Of a stretch of DNA of 64,000 nt, positions 11,198 to 22,509 are shown one piece after another; the stretch's first letter is position 1, and every line of letters starts with the position of its first letter. The stretch covers positions 227,501 to 291,500 of the forward strand of contig CAJNDS010002212.1 in the NCBI GenBank assembly GCA_905221605.1, written 5' to 3'. The DNA comes from Symbiodinium natans. Lineage: Eukaryota; Sar; Dinophyceae; Suessiales; Symbiodiniaceae. The position numbers and the translations under genes were made by a program. The notes under the pieces are model-generated. The model saw nothing but the letters and a program-made list of their open reading frames with translations, did not search any database and was not told the origin of the DNA.

Positions 11198-13730
11198 AGC
11201 CGGAGACGTCGCAATCATCGTCACACACACACATCCTTTCGAGACAAGACATAAGCACATCTCAGCCGTCAGCTTAGAGTTAAGCCTTTTCAGGCACAGC
11301 TCTCGAAAACTAAGAACTTTTGAGTGCGTTGCTTCTGCAGTGATGCCGCCAACTGAAAAGCCAGCAGCTTCGGCCCATGGTTGCAGTGGGAACGCAGAGG
11401 ATTGCAAAGGTTTGCAGCCTTCCTGGGAGCAACTGTAGCTTTGAGCCGATCTAAGCAGACGGCTCATTCACAACTGCGGGCCAGTTCGGTCAGATGACTT
11501 GCCGCTGGAACACGGCGAGATGTTGCAACGAAACACTACGAAACGCTGCCGAGCCCGAGGCCAACGGAACCTAGCTCTGGGTATTGCCCCCACACGCCCC
11601 CAATCAACCGCACCAGGCCACACTCTGCACCTTCCGTTGAGGTGTTGAGCTCAAAATGGGCGTGGCGCACTGATGCACTTAGGCCTCCTCAAAGCGCTAG
11701 ACTGTTTGTGCCAACACGTCTATGAGCCACTCAGTGAACTCGGATCCTACACGCCTGCATAAAGGGGGGTGATAGGGAAGCCGCTACATGTCAGAACCTT
11801 GGCGTTACAGGCCACACCCTACAGAGTGTAAAGTCGCAGGTACTACGCTGTTCCCCCCCAAATGCCTATATAACATCCTGCCGTAGATGTGGGCTCACCC
11901 GGACCCTGGCCAGAAATTTCCGCACCTCAACCTTAACTTCACAGCAGCCTCCATTCCCCCCCTCCCTACCCCCGAAAACCGATACTCCTTGATCATGCCC
12001 TACAAATGGTACCAGGACACATCTACGGCATCTTCAAAGCCCGAAACATCCCAAACATGCCAAAAGAAACACCGGAGTTCTGGGTGCGACGGCAGCACCT
12101 TAAGGACTTGTAACGAGTCCCAGGACAGAAAGGCCTTTCGGGCTTAGGGTTTAGGGTTTAGGGTTGAGGGTTTAGACATGCCAAAAACAACACCTGAGCT
12201 CTGGGTGTTCGGCATATGAACTCGACGGCAGCGCCTTAAGGACGTATAGCGAGTCCGGGGAGAGAAAGGCTTGTACCCTGAACCCTAAACCCTAAACCCT
12301 AAACTCTAAACTTCACTTCGATGTGTCCAAGGCCGCGGCAGGTTGCGCCCAATCCATCGTTTCGAGCTCCTCCCAACAGGCACGGGGGGTACTTCTCCAG
12401 CCGCATTGTGCAGTACGTGTGTGACGTGCAACATGTCTGTGAAGCCTTCTGCGAAATATAAGCAACAGCCGGAACTCTTTGAGGCTTGGGCTGAACGTGA
12501 GAGTCCTTGGACCGTAGATGTGCACCACAGGCAGGTCGCCACGGCTCGGCTGGTCGAGTCTGGTGATGTTTGCCACCTCGGAAACCCCCCAGAACCCCCA
12601 AAACTCCGTAAATGCTGCAGAAGCGAGTCTAAGCCTAAACCTTGCACGCCACCGCCTCGCCGCCTTTGGGGGACGCATGGTGCTCTACGAATATAAGCTC
12701 TGGGAGCTTGTCACTGGCAGCCGCGGGCTTTTCGAACAAGTCTAGATTTATGTGTGGGCTCCTTGCATGAGAGGCTTCCGTAGCTGAAGCCCCAACCCCT
12801 TCTCAAACCCTGAGCACGGGAACGCAGAAGCTTGCACCTCCTCTCCCTAGCCAGCAACCTCAAATCTCAACCTTCAGCCCGACCCTCAACATCCCTCAAC
12901 TCTAAACCCGACACCCCAGCCCCAACGTTCAACACCACTGCGAAGGCTCAGATCTTGGGATCTTTCTTCGGACAAGCTTTTGCCTCCTGCATGCCACCTC
13001 TCAGAGGTGACGATGGTGAGAAATTATCACCAGCGGCCATACTACCAGCGGCCGACGTACACAGCATGAGTTTTTGTTTTCTTGCAGCTCTGCTGCATCC
13101 TGGAAAGATTGGAGAAGGCACTCTCCTGGCTCTGCAGTCTAGAAGCTACCGCGAGGTTTGTGTAAGGAGTTTGTCACAATTGGGAGCCACGCGAGAGAGA
13201 CACAAATGAAGTATTCTTTCGTTCGGGTCTCCAAAAGAGTAGGTGCCCGGACTGCCCAATGAACCGGTATACGATACTGAGTCAGGATTCAGGAGGTGTC
13301 AAGCTGGAGGTCCAAAAGCCCCTATGCTCATGTGGAGATTCCCGCAAAGACACTCAGCACGGCGGAAGCAGAGCTGCCGAAGGTGGTCCCCGTCACTCTG
13401 CAGATGCGGAGCTGCCGGTGCCCTCAGTTCCCGCCCAGGCTGCATGATGCACTCGCCAGCCGGCGGCCTGCAACGCAGGCCTAATCGAAGACTCCCGATT
13501 CAAAAACCCCCATGGTGGAGTCAGAGCTGCCAGAAGGCAGCTCCGATCCACGAAGTGCCGGTACCCTCGGTGCTGCCTGCCCATGCTGATTGGGAGTTTT
13601 GCCATGAGCCACGCGACAGAGACACAAATGAAGCATTCTTTCGTTCGCGTCTCCAAAAGAGTAGGTGCCGGGACTGCCCAACGAACCGGTGATACTGATA
13701 CTGAGTCAGGATTCAGGAGGTGTCAAGCTG

Positions 13731-13861
13731 GAGTTTGACCCGAAAAACGAAGAATTTGAACTGATCGCCGAGACAGATTTGCTGCCCAGCGATGCCGCAT
13801 CGCTCGGCAGCAAATCTGTCTCGGCGATCAGTTCGAATTCTTCGTTGTTCGGGTCAAACTC
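13731..13861. repeat. Long palindrome of the same module
   Basis: GAGTTTGACCCG... at 13731 is matched by the reverse complement ending at 13861, with a short loop around 13793-13800. Arms are about 60 bp and nearly perfect. Confidence 0.9.
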
Positions 13862-14439
13862 CCTCTGCTGGCAGGTTTGACCTGAGCCGGAGACGTCGCA
13901 ATCATCGTCAACACGCACACATCCTTTCCAGACAAGACATAAGAACATCTCAGCCGTCAGCTTAGAGTTAAGCCTTTTCAGGCCCAGCTCTCGAAAACTA
14001 AAAACTTTGAGTGCGTTGCTTCTGCAGTGATGCCGCCAACTAAAAAGCTGGCTCAGGTTCTCGCGGCCGCAGCAGCAGCTTCGGCCCATGGTTGCAGTGG
14101 GAACGCAGAGGATTGCAAAGGTTTGCAGCCTTCTTAGCTTTGAGCCGATCTAAGCAGACGGCTCATTCACAACTACGGACCAGTTCAGTCAGATGACTTG
14201 CCGCTGGAACACGGCGAGATGTTGCAACGAAACACTACGAAACGCTGCCGAACCCGAGGCCAACGAAAGCTAGCTCTGGGTATTGCGCAGCTTTCTCCTT
14301 GAGAATACGTGATACCACCGCACTGCCCAGCACACTGCCCCCACACACCCCCAATCAACCGCACCAGGCCACACTCTGCACCTTCCGTTGAGGTGTTGAG
14401 CTCGAAATGGGCGTGGCGCACTTAGGCCTCCTCAAAGCC

Positions 14440-14750
14440 CCCACCATCCCACTGCATCTTTACCATACAGCCAGCATCACCTTCAGCATCTCCTTCCCCC
14501 CCCCCCCCCCCCCCACTCCATCCTATGATGCCAGAAATTGCGCGCAGCCTTCCGGACCTTCTCGAGACCTGACCCACATGGCACAGCACTACACGTTCCC
14601 TTCTGAATAACATTCAACAAACCCATGGCGAGAAGCCTGATAGGGTTTATTGGGTTTAGGGACCAGTATAATAAAGGAGAACAGAAGCCGACGAATGCCC
14701 TTGCTTCTTGTAACTATGGCACCTGCAGTCGGCGCCACTGCACATCTTGA
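14440..14750. other. Unannotated linker with poly-C run
   Basis: Contains a C run at 14496-14514 and ordinary unique DNA. No convincing exon. Confidence 0.4.
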
Positions 14751-14839
14751 GAAGCCCGAGCTTGACTTCGAGACATGCTCCAAGTTTGCAGAGTGGCAAA
14801 CTTTGAGCACGACGCGAAGTCCAGCTCGGGCTTCTCACG
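14751..14839. repeat. Imperfect palindrome GAGAAGCCCGAGCTTGAC
   Basis: GAGAAGCCCGAGCTTGACTT at 14751 pairs with the inverted copy ending at 14839. A related copy is at 56378-56470. The module reads KPELDFETCSKFA in one orientation and recurs near 8790, 14990 and 17770. Confidence 0.75.
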
Positions 14840-15299
14840 GCCGCAGCAACAGGATTGGCCCATGGCTGCGTGGCTCCTTGCGGTAAACGTCAACAAAATG
14901 GATCCTTGAGAAGAGCAGCTGGAAGCATCGAACAGCATGGGAACGGAGAGCTTTGATAGCCAATAGAGCCAAAGCAAAGTGCGAAGGCCGGCCTGTTCGT
15001 CGGGCATCATGCAGGGCTCTCTTTGGGGCATTCGCTCAACCCGCACATGCTCTTTTCGTCGGACAAGAAGTTTGTCACTGTCGCCATCCGATGTGGATTG
15101 CACCGGGTTCCGGGGAACAGTTCTTCAAACGCGCCGGATGCCACGAGATTTGCTCATCGCAAGCTCGCAATTCCGAAGACTCCCTATATACCTGTGGTTC
15201 GTCTTACTTTGGGTTGTAAAGGAAAACGCCCTGGCTTCTCCCGGCACCGCCCAAACGCGCTCGCAAGACGTCGAGTGTCGTCGAACTCCGCTATAATTA

Positions 15300-15860
15300 A
15301 GTTAGAATAGGCGACGTAGAAGCTAACTTGTGGTGCGTCTTCGCTTACTATTCGTTCACTATATGCGGTTGTATACGTTTTTGTCGCCCATGTACAGGCG
15401 TCTTCGCCTCCTGTGTGCCGCGTCTTCGCTTGCCGTGCTGTTGTTTCGCTTATTGGCGCCGCTTCGCTTACTATGCGCGATTGTTGTTGCCTTTTGGTGC
15501 GTCTTCGCTTACTCTGCGGTGGTTGGAAACATGCGTCCATAGAGATCGCGATCTAGACCGCAAGAGCTATCCGCAACAGCATGCGCTGAGAGAAACGGAC
15601 TGAGCAATTGGCAACATGCGCTCGCAGAGACGTCATCAGGTGCGCTTGCTTAATACACCAAAGAAGACGTGCGAACGTGCGCTCACACAGGCCGCGATCT
15701 GCAACTTAAGATCCCCACTGCGCTCAAAGAACTTATAGTCCAGGTCCACGGGGCTCTCCAAGACAGGCGCTTATAAGGAGATGTACGGACACGCGCTCGT
15801 ACGGACCGCGATCTATATAGCTCAAGATCCCCGCAGAACCCTCAAGTATGCCGTCAACGC
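15300..15860. repeat. Degenerate repeats of GTGCGTCTTCGCTTACTATG
   Basis: Near-copies of GCGTCTTCGCTTACTATGCG recur between 15330 and 15530 with irregular spacing. 15530-15860 then carries a second diffuse repeat around ATGCGCTCGCAGAGACCGCG. Probably old minisatellite; no gene. Confidence 0.5.
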
Positions 15861-16403
15861 CTCGCAAATAATAGCCGTGCCCAATCAAACCCGCTCTTGC
15901 CTACGTACCGCGCGGATTCCGTGAGCAAAATTCCATTCTCACATCGGTCCCGTGTGCATGCTCCTTGGAAAGCGCAAAGCCGTCGTTGCTTTTTCCCTTG
16001 CAATGCTTGGAGTGCAGTCAGAGGGGTCTGGGAGCGGTCTGGGGGGAATGATTCAAAATTTTGAAGGTGCCATCAGAGTGGTCTCTTGTTGCAATTGCGA
16101 GCTTGCTGCGAGACACACGAGATCACGAAAGAGATATCCTCATGTCCGTTCTCTCCACTTGGCTGCCACAAAACAACACAGCACAGCATACATCTTACTC
16201 ATTACGCCCACTATGCCTTTCCGGCTTTCTTTCAATTGCCTACAGGTGTACAGAGCATGGGGCCTCTCCCTCTCAGGAGATGAAGGGTGAAACGTCCAGC
16301 GCGAACCCGGTGAACCCTACCTTCCCTTTAAAAGGCAAGGTAGCGTCCAGCGGATGCACTCAAAGGCATCTTTACTCATTGCACTTGCAGCATCTTGCAG
16401 CTA

Positions 16404-16464
16404 TGGCAAGAGGCAGGCCGTTCAACGCTTCGAAGGATTGCGTTGAACGGCCTGCCTCTTGCCA
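16404..16464. repeat. Hairpin with 25-bp perfect arms and 11-nt loop
   Basis: TGGCAAGAGGCAGGCCGTTC begins the left arm (16404-16428); its exact reverse complement is 16440-16464, with loop 16429-16439. The arm sequence is a module also seen near 56865. Confidence 0.95.
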
Positions 16465-17460
16465 GTCGGACTTGCGCAAGCGAGCAAAGAAGTTAGGTTT
16501 CCAAAACAAATGCAGAACTTACCACCGAGGAATAGTCTAAGCAAGAACCCCGCCACTGAACTATGCATCTCGAAATCTCCAAAAAAAAAGGTAAGCACCA
16601 GCGATTCTACAACAGTGTATTTAGGGAGCCCTCAAAAGCCTCTAAAGACCCCGCGTCTGACCGAATAATTATGAAACATGCAAAACTCAGCCGAAGGGGC
16701 GCTACCCTGGCAGATCTGAAAGCGCCGCATCTGACCTATTTCTGACCCTATATCTACTTTTTGGAGATTGTCGCCAGTGCGAAGGCGCCGTCCCTCTTCA
16801 CTCTGCGGAGCCGGTGGCCGCCCACGCGGCGCTCATGATGCGCGTGCCTGCCGGCGCAGGGTCTGCAAAAGCGGGCTTGAACATTTGGGAGCTTCAGCTG
16901 AAATTCCACAAGGTCACTGTCAATAGTCAATTACTAGGCGCTTTCGCAGCAGAAGGCTGGCACACGGGCAGTTAGCTACCATTAGCTTCTATACAAATAA
17001 AACGTGATCTGGCTTGTTCGTCCTCCGGAATTATTGCCAAGACAAATGTTTGAACATGTTTGAACCCCAGGCCCAGCCTTGCAAGCCTTCGCTGGCCAAG
17101 AGTTGTAGCTTTCTTCTGCTGGTCCGTCCGATGGACGTCCTCCCAACGGGCACGAGCACAGAGGGGGGGAGCGGGAGTCCGGCAAAGTTGGTCTGTGACG
17201 AGAGACGAAGTGTACAACTTCTGGGTATGACTCCGTATGACTGTACATATGGCGTGTAGTACGTCAAAGTATGTGGTTGAGAGGTGCGTGGCTACAGGAA
17301 GCAAGAGGGGACGAGAACGCTGGGAAACACGCACCATCACACCCCCTTGAACGCAGTCCTCCACTGTTCGGACCATCGTTCCGCGCGACTGGGGCTGAAG
17401 GTTCTGAGGCTCACCATGGAGATGGTGTCACTTACCAGAATTTCCGTTTCCACAATCAGT

Positions 17461-17575
17461 CAGAAGCAAGAGGCCCCATTCGACGCCACAGTGGAGAAAT
17501 TCGAGCTGATCGCGAGCCGCAATAAGCTCAAACTCCTCCACTGTGGCATCGAATGGGGCCTCTTGCTTGCTTCTG
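17461..17575. repeat. Palindrome of the EEFELIA module
   Basis: CAGAAGCAAGAGGCCCCATT at 17461 pairs with the inverted copy ending at 17575; arms are about 36 bp and the loop about 40 nt. On minus the module reads PFDATVEEFELIAARDQLE. Confidence 0.85.
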
Positions 17576-17579
17576 AATG

Positions 17580-18720
17580 TTCTGACCTGACCCGGATATG
17601 CGTCACAACTCACAAGCACACATCAGCCCGCGGCTCAAGCTTCGAAGTTTCAGGCCCTGCTCTCCTTCATAACTATAATGAAGGAACTTGCGAGTGCATT
17701 GCTTCTTCTGACCATGGCACCTGAAGGCGGGGCCAACGCAAACTTCGAGCATGTTTCGAAGTCAAACTCCGGCTTCGCGCGCCCGAAGCAACACGACTGC
17801 CCCATGGCTGTTTTGCGTGCGCAAGTGTTAAACAACCTACGCTTTCAAGAGCAACGCTGGAGCTTCGGAACGGGGATGAACGGAGAGGTCTGATAGCAAG
17901 TATAGCCAGATAAGCAACCTCATACACTCAGCCCGACCCCAAAACCACCCCCAGCCTGTCCAACCTGTCCACACAGCCTTACCCCACAAATTCATTCCTG
18001 TAGGGCCCAACAAAGCAAACAGCGCAGAACTTCGACACGAATCACAGCTGCAGGGATCGCTTTTGGCGCCTCCGGCTCCGCGCCGGCACATTTGATCTTA
18101 TGAGGTTTCTTCGGACAAAGCTCCTCTCAGAGGTGACTTTGGTGACACCAGTGGCCTTTGGAGCTCCAAATGCTACGCCTATCTATGCATCGCCGCGAGA
18201 ATAGATCGACACTCTGCAGATGCGCAGCGGTGCCCTCAGCGCGCGCCTCGCCCAGGCTCCCCCGGGCTGCACGCATGCAGTCGCCAGCCGGTGCGCAGGG
18301 GCCTGCAACGCAGCGGGCTGGAAGATTTGAGAGCTTCCAAGAGTCGAGGACATTCGCAAAAACCCGCTGCAACATGGGTCACTGTCAAGGACTCTCTATA
18401 CTTTCAGTTTTTCTCAGGCTTCCTTGTCTTTGGGAAGACGCACTTTCGCGGGAGAAGGCGGCTGTAGAACACGGAGCGTTGCCTGTACGTGATTTGGCCT
18501 GTTTTCGTTCTGGTCCTCCGGAGTGTGACAGGTCCAACCCGATCATATACAAACAAGACACCCAACCTGTCACCACAGAGCCACCCTGAATCGACCGAAG
18601 AACAAACCCCCCAGCCCCCCAGGCCCAGCCTTCCAAACGGTGAGCTTGTGAGGAACGAATAGCGCGCTGCCGATTCTCCCGGCTGCTGCTCCGTGGCGTC
18701 CCTCCCCACAGGCCATGGCT
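17580..18720. other. End of the palindrome-rich block, no clear gene
   Basis: Contains the KPEFDFETCSKFA module on minus at 17650-17835 and unrelated GC-rich DNA to 18720. Several short frames are open but none has consistent exon borders. Confidence 0.4.
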
Positions 18721-18726
18721 GGCATA

Positions 18727-18807
18727 TAAACCCTAAACCCTAAACCCTAACCCTAAACCCTAAACCCTAAACCCTAAACCCTAAACCCTAAACCCTAAAC
18801 CCTAAAC
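18727..18807 (-). repeat. Telomeric tract starting an intron
   Basis: Regular CCCTAAA on plus. On minus it begins with the GTTTAG donor of exon 18808-18876. Confidence 0.85.
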
Positions 18808-19707
18808 CCTAAATAGGTCTGCTCCGATGAGGGTGGTGGTAACGCAAGCTGTGCCGAGCTGCCTCGCAAGTTGACACTGCATAAGGCAGCAGGCAAATGT
18901 GCTGACGATGGCACCTCTACCTATGCAGATCCCCATGTTGGGGGGCCCACAGAGTTTCCCAAACTATGGTATTGTCTTGCTTGGGGGGGGGGGGGGTAAA
19001 GGGGATTGTATTCTAGTTGAGGGGGGGGGGGGGTATATAGCGGGTAACCGTATTTTAGGGAAATGCCCACACCTTCTAGCTGCAGCAGAGCCCAATCATC
19101 ACCGGCCGAGCAAGCATAAGCGGGAGCATGCCGGATTTGCGTTCCTGGTAACACACACACACACAACCAACAAACCCTAAACCCTAAACCCTAAACCCTA
19201 AACCCTAAACCCTAAACAATCAGTGAGTTCGGAAGGCGGCAGCTTTTCAGGCCGATTTCTTCTTGCCGGTCAGCAAGTGCATCTTTCTGTAGCAGACCGA
19301 GAAGATTAACACCACAACCTGAGCGGAGTGCAGCTAACCCAACAAACTGGCTCTTTGCTCCGATACACAACCCTAAGGGTCCATGTACCTAGGCTCTAAA
19401 GGGCTTCTAAGGGGTCAGGGTAGTGAGCTTGTACTTGGGCCTACTGTAGGTACCCTCTTACGGCTGCTACGCAGATAGATGAAGCCTTCGTCCTCGAACT
19501 GGGCCGCCGCGCGCCTACAGAGCGAAGGGATGCTTCCCATTCGTCTTGGCACCTGGCCATTGATCAAGCAAGGCCATCAAAAAACTCTGTTAACCTCCCA
19601 AGCACCCGAATCCCGAAACCCTCAACCCTGAACCGCAAACTGAGCAGGCAGGACAAGCTGCGCTTCAGCTGCAGCGTGACAGAGTATTCCGGCTCGGGCT
19701 GGCCCTC
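18808..19707 (-). CDS. Five-exon chain, function unknown, ends open
   Basis: Minus-strand exons in order: 19627-19707 (EGQPEPEYSVTLQLKRSLSC), 19462-19552 (RRAAAQFEDEGFIYLRSS), 19218-19318 (GLLQKDALADRQEEIGLKSC), 19117-19158 (ERKSGMLPLMLARP) and 18808-18876 (QLARQLGTACVTTTLIGADL). Phases agree at every junction. Three donors are telomere-like (GTTGAG, GTTTAG, GTTTAG). The intron 19319-19461 contains a MITE whose end forms the GTAAGA donor. I recognise no domain. Plus-strand frames are open over part of this, notably at 18815-18940. Both ends are undefined. Confidence 0.5.
18940..19116. other. Intron with three poly-G runs
   Basis: Long G runs at 18983-18995 and 19021-19033 lie between near-inverted AGTTTCCCAAACTA and TATTTTAGGGAAAT sequences. 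This is probably a MITE that gained poly-G; it sits inside the gene-chain intron. Confidence 0.45.
19374..19461. mobile_element. MITE family F2 within an intron
   Basis: Starts TAAGGGTCCATGTACC and ends with the partly degraded inverted copy GGTACCCTCTTAC. On minus that end supplies the GTAAGA donor of the intron 19319-19461. A well-preserved copy is at 61312-61410. Confidence 0.7.
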
Positions 19708-20733
19708 CTCGGACGCAGAGGCGACTGGTGGAGATCCCCAGGATAGGGTATCTGAGAGAACCCATCAGAGTAGGCCCCCGAAAGACTTATCCATAATTCA
19801 TATGAGCAACTGAATATTCTGAATGGTATGTTCGGAAAATATTTCCTTGGTTGCAGGGTGCTGGGTCCCTTTGGGAAGGATTCGCGGTTCACCTTTGCCC
19901 TGCGAACACCCGTCCTTGCAAAGAGATGAGAGCCCCATGTACGCGAAGCACAAGAAGATCATCAAAAGATATGGCAAACCTCAGGTCATTGCGAAAGACG
20001 ACAAGAGACAGAACCTGCCGCGGAACCCAGGTGAGAGCGGCACCTGCGATAAGGTTTTCCAGGGTCAAATGTGGCAGCAGCCTGGCACTCAGACAGTTTT
20101 CAACAGCTGAAGGGGGCAATTATGCCACTCCAACTGAACTGGGGGCGCTGCCCCTCGCTGAACTGCTCATGCTGAAAACCCAAGACTTTCAACTCTCCGA
20201 TTTCCACCTTAGCCCCGCCAAGGCGTGGCGCACTGGCGGTTGCGCGATTCTGCCCTCCCTTGCATTCTTTGCACTCTTGGGCCACCCCTTTCAGGAACCC
20301 TTTTGAGGAAAACGGATCCTCCCTCAAAGCAAAAAGGACCATATTGTGTGAAGCAATCTCCTAAATTAAATAGTGCAACTGTGCTTGTGCAATTCGACCT
20401 CAGATCGCGGCATGGAACTTGTTGCGACAGCTCTCCGTCGTCTCGACAACGAACTTGCTACCTAGCGAAGCACCACCTTGAACCCTCAACCCTATAACCC
20501 TCAACGTGCCGGGGTTGTTGTTTTGGTGGGGGGTGCGTCTAGCAAAGCAGCCCCCCATACATCAGGGCATCCGACCTGTCATGCTGCAGCTGCAACCACA
20601 CATTCCCCCCCCCCCCCCAGCCTGAGATGATATGCCATATTGTCCCAAAGTCGGCTGTCAGCCGCCTGTGCTCTGAGCTGTCAACTTAGAACACCCCCCT
20701 GCTTCGAGCCTAGGGTGCCAGCCTAACTAACCC
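19708..20733. other. No gene called; mixed unique DNA
   Basis: Long frames are open on plus (about 19851-20306) and minus (19665-19892) but show no splice-bounded exon or recognised motif. A GGCGTGGCGCACTGG stretch near 20221 resembles the 9230 and 14410 repeats. A C run lies at 20607-20620. Confidence 0.35.
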
Positions 20734-20836
20734 AACTTGGAGGTTCAGGGTATTGGGGCTTAAGGGGCTTGTAATTATAAGAGGGGGTAATAATTACAGT
20801 TCTAATTGGCTAATCCGTACCGTGAACCTTCAAGCA
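20734..20836. mobile_element. MITE family F1, filled site with known empty paralogue
   Basis: Ends AACTTGGAGGTTCAGGG and CCGTGAACCTTCAAGCA. Flanks CTAACTAACCC and TAAGCCCTAAACCTTGCAGC are contiguous at 50198-50238, which lacks the element. The difference is explained by an insertion flanked by TA on both sides, each now with one substitution. Confidence 0.85.
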
Positions 20837-21040
20837 TAAGCCCTAAACCTTGCAGCAAGGGCCATAGACTCTCAATCACGGTTTTCCCCAGATGGCAGAT
20901 TTATGTGTGCTGTTTAGGGTTTAGGGTTTAGGGTTCCTGTTCCTCTGCGCCCTCCTCGCCCTCAACCCTCACCACAGCTGCAGGACGCCGACACCTGAAG
21001 CCCGAAACTCTGAGCAAACAGGAGAGACCGATATGTTTGC
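20837..21040 (-). pseudogene. Decayed copy of the 50.2-kb gene segment
   Basis: Matches 50212-50420 closely (for example GTTCCTCTGCGCCCTCCTCG and ACGCCGACA). Here the coding frame is broken: about 32 bp corresponding to the 50.3-kb sequence are replaced by TTTAGGG units (20914-20936), which sit in CCCTAAA orientation relative to the frame, and the frame stops shortly before. An F1 element is inserted just to the left. Confidence 0.7.
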
Positions 21041-21146
21041 CGTAGGGTACCCCCACTACGAAGGGACCATAGACAACTCACCTCATTGGGTTTCGGGTGC
21101 CTGGCCTTCGTAGTGCGGTTGCCACAGCTTGCTCATCCTTGCCCAG

Positions 21147-21208
21147 CCTGGGCAGCCTTGCGGCCGAGAAGAGGGGCATCTCGGAGAGGAGAAACAAGAA
21201 GATTGATT
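21147..21208 (+). CDS. Candidate plus-strand exon
   Basis: Preceded by a pyrimidine-rich CTCATCCTTGCCCAG acceptor, reads LGSLAAEKRGISERRNKKID and ends at GTAAAC. No phase partner was identified and the product is unknown. Confidence 0.4.
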
Positions 21209-21264
21209 GTAAACCTATAAACCCTCAACCCCAGCCCCTAACCTTGAGATAGTTCAACGTCTGT

Positions 21265-22245
21265 TAACCCGGTAAAAGCCCGAAATAGTAATGACGAGAA
21301 AAAACGAGATCAAATGAAATGGGTTGCCAAGCAGAATGAAACCCAAATGAGAAAGCAACAATGAACAACAAAATGAATTCAAACGAGAAACAAAATGAAA
21401 AAAATCATAACAAAACGAGAAAACGTGAGAAACAAATGAGAATCAAATGAGGTTGGCATGTGATACCAACACCCGAAATCGCAGTAGGCTGCAAACTCCA
21501 AGGCTGCTTGGTGTTTAGAGTTTAGAGGCTTTGGAATTAGGAGGATGGATCTGCGCGATGGGGCTTCGAATTTACCTTGATTCTCCTTCTGTTCCGCTGT
21601 GGTTGCTGGGCCCGTCTCATTTGTCGATCTGCTTCTGATCCTGTCCCCAGGGCTGGGGGGGGAGGGGGGGGGTGTCTGAAATCCTGGAATCCTGCCAAAA
21701 TGCAAAAAAAGGACGCGAACTCAAATGAGAAAGACATCCCAGGCGAACGTAGGAAACGGGTTAGCGAAAGCAGGGGCCAGAGGCCAGAGCACCAATTTGC
21801 AACACCCGAACCCAAAACATGTGTAACAAGCCATGGCCACGAATAGGCCCTAAACCCTAAACCCTAAACCCTAAACCCTAATCCAAACTACCAACATACA
21901 ACCGTAAATCAAAAAAGTTAAGCCCAGTTGCAAAAACCGATCACTAAACACCCAACATCGCGGCCGTGAACCCACACAAAAACCAAACCCTAAAAACACC
22001 AAAAACACAAACACTCAGCATAACATCCAAAACCAAACAACAAACCTCAATACACAAACCAAATCAAGGGCCAAAACACCAAACCAAAGGCAAACACAAA
22101 AAAAAAAATAAACACTGCCCCCCTCCCCAAATCCTAAACCCAAACCCGACACCCCCACCCCCCCACCCTCCCAAAAAACCCTCAACCCTCAACCCTCAAC
22201 CCTAAACCCTTAAAAACAAAACCCTCCAAAAACAAAAACAAACAA
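21265..22245. other. Purine-rich and CA-rich degenerate repeats, no gene
   Basis: 21270-21460 repeats AAATGAGAAAAC-like units. 21850-21890 is telomeric. 21960-22245 is CA-rich with degenerate CCCTAAA, probably the intron that follows (on minus) exon 22250-22316. Confidence 0.55.
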
Positions 22246-22249
22246 CAAC

Positions 22250-22316
22250 CCTGATGGATCTGGGGCCGGAACTCGTCGCGCATTGCCGCAATGACTCGCT
22301 GCAGCTCAGAGCCCTC
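22250..22316 (-). CDS. Exon abutting an F1 MITE, function unknown
   Basis: Minus-strand frame EGSELQRVIAAMRDEFRPQI. The acceptor AAAG directly follows the TA end of the F1 element at 22320-22506, so the element forms the 3' end of the intron. The donor is GTTGTT. Confidence 0.5.
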
Positions 22317-22319
22317 CTT

Positions 22320-22506
22320 TACTTGGAGGTTCAGGGTACTTATTAACCCAATAGGGTTTAGGGTTTAGGGTTTAGGGTTTAGGGAATAATAACTGTACTT
22401 ATAACCCAATTATAACCATATTAGAGCACTTCAAGGGCTTATAAGTGGGTGATAAGAGTGTTATAAGTACAGTTATATTCCAAGAAGTACCATGAACCTC
22501 CAGGTA
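22320..22506. mobile_element. MITE family F1 with internal telomeric repeats
   Basis: Begins TACTTGGAGGTTCAGGGTAC, ends GTACCATGAACCTCCAGGTA. About five TTTAGGG units are inserted after ATTAACCCAAT, the same internal site as in the 4728 copy. Confidence 0.9.
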
Positions 22507-22509
22507 TTG

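Larger units (their letters stand above)
8480..14440. repeat. Segmental duplications, two long copies and one partial
   Basis: The segment starting at CCTCGGCAGCAAATCTGTC (8512) and running to about 10550 recurs from 11117 to about 12960, with the same order of landmarks: ACACCTTCCGTTGAGGTG-like DNA, GCCTATATAACATCCTGCCG, a short telomeric tract, then TCTAGATTTATGTGTGGGC. A third, shorter copy runs 13800-14440. The short telomeric tracts at 9727-9760, 9860-9895, 12143-12175 and 12280-12310 were copied with it. Divergence is low, suggesting recent duplication. Confidence 0.85.

Noticed and set aside
8480-14440. Tandem gene array of short ORFs
   Set aside because: The repeated frames come from segmental duplication and from inverted copies of one module; starts and stops are not conserved between copies.
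19247-19318. Short C-terminal membrane helix (VVVLIFSVCYRK) ending in TGA
   Set aside because: The alternative frame of the same exon is longer, continues the phase from 19462-19552 and ends at a telomeric donor.
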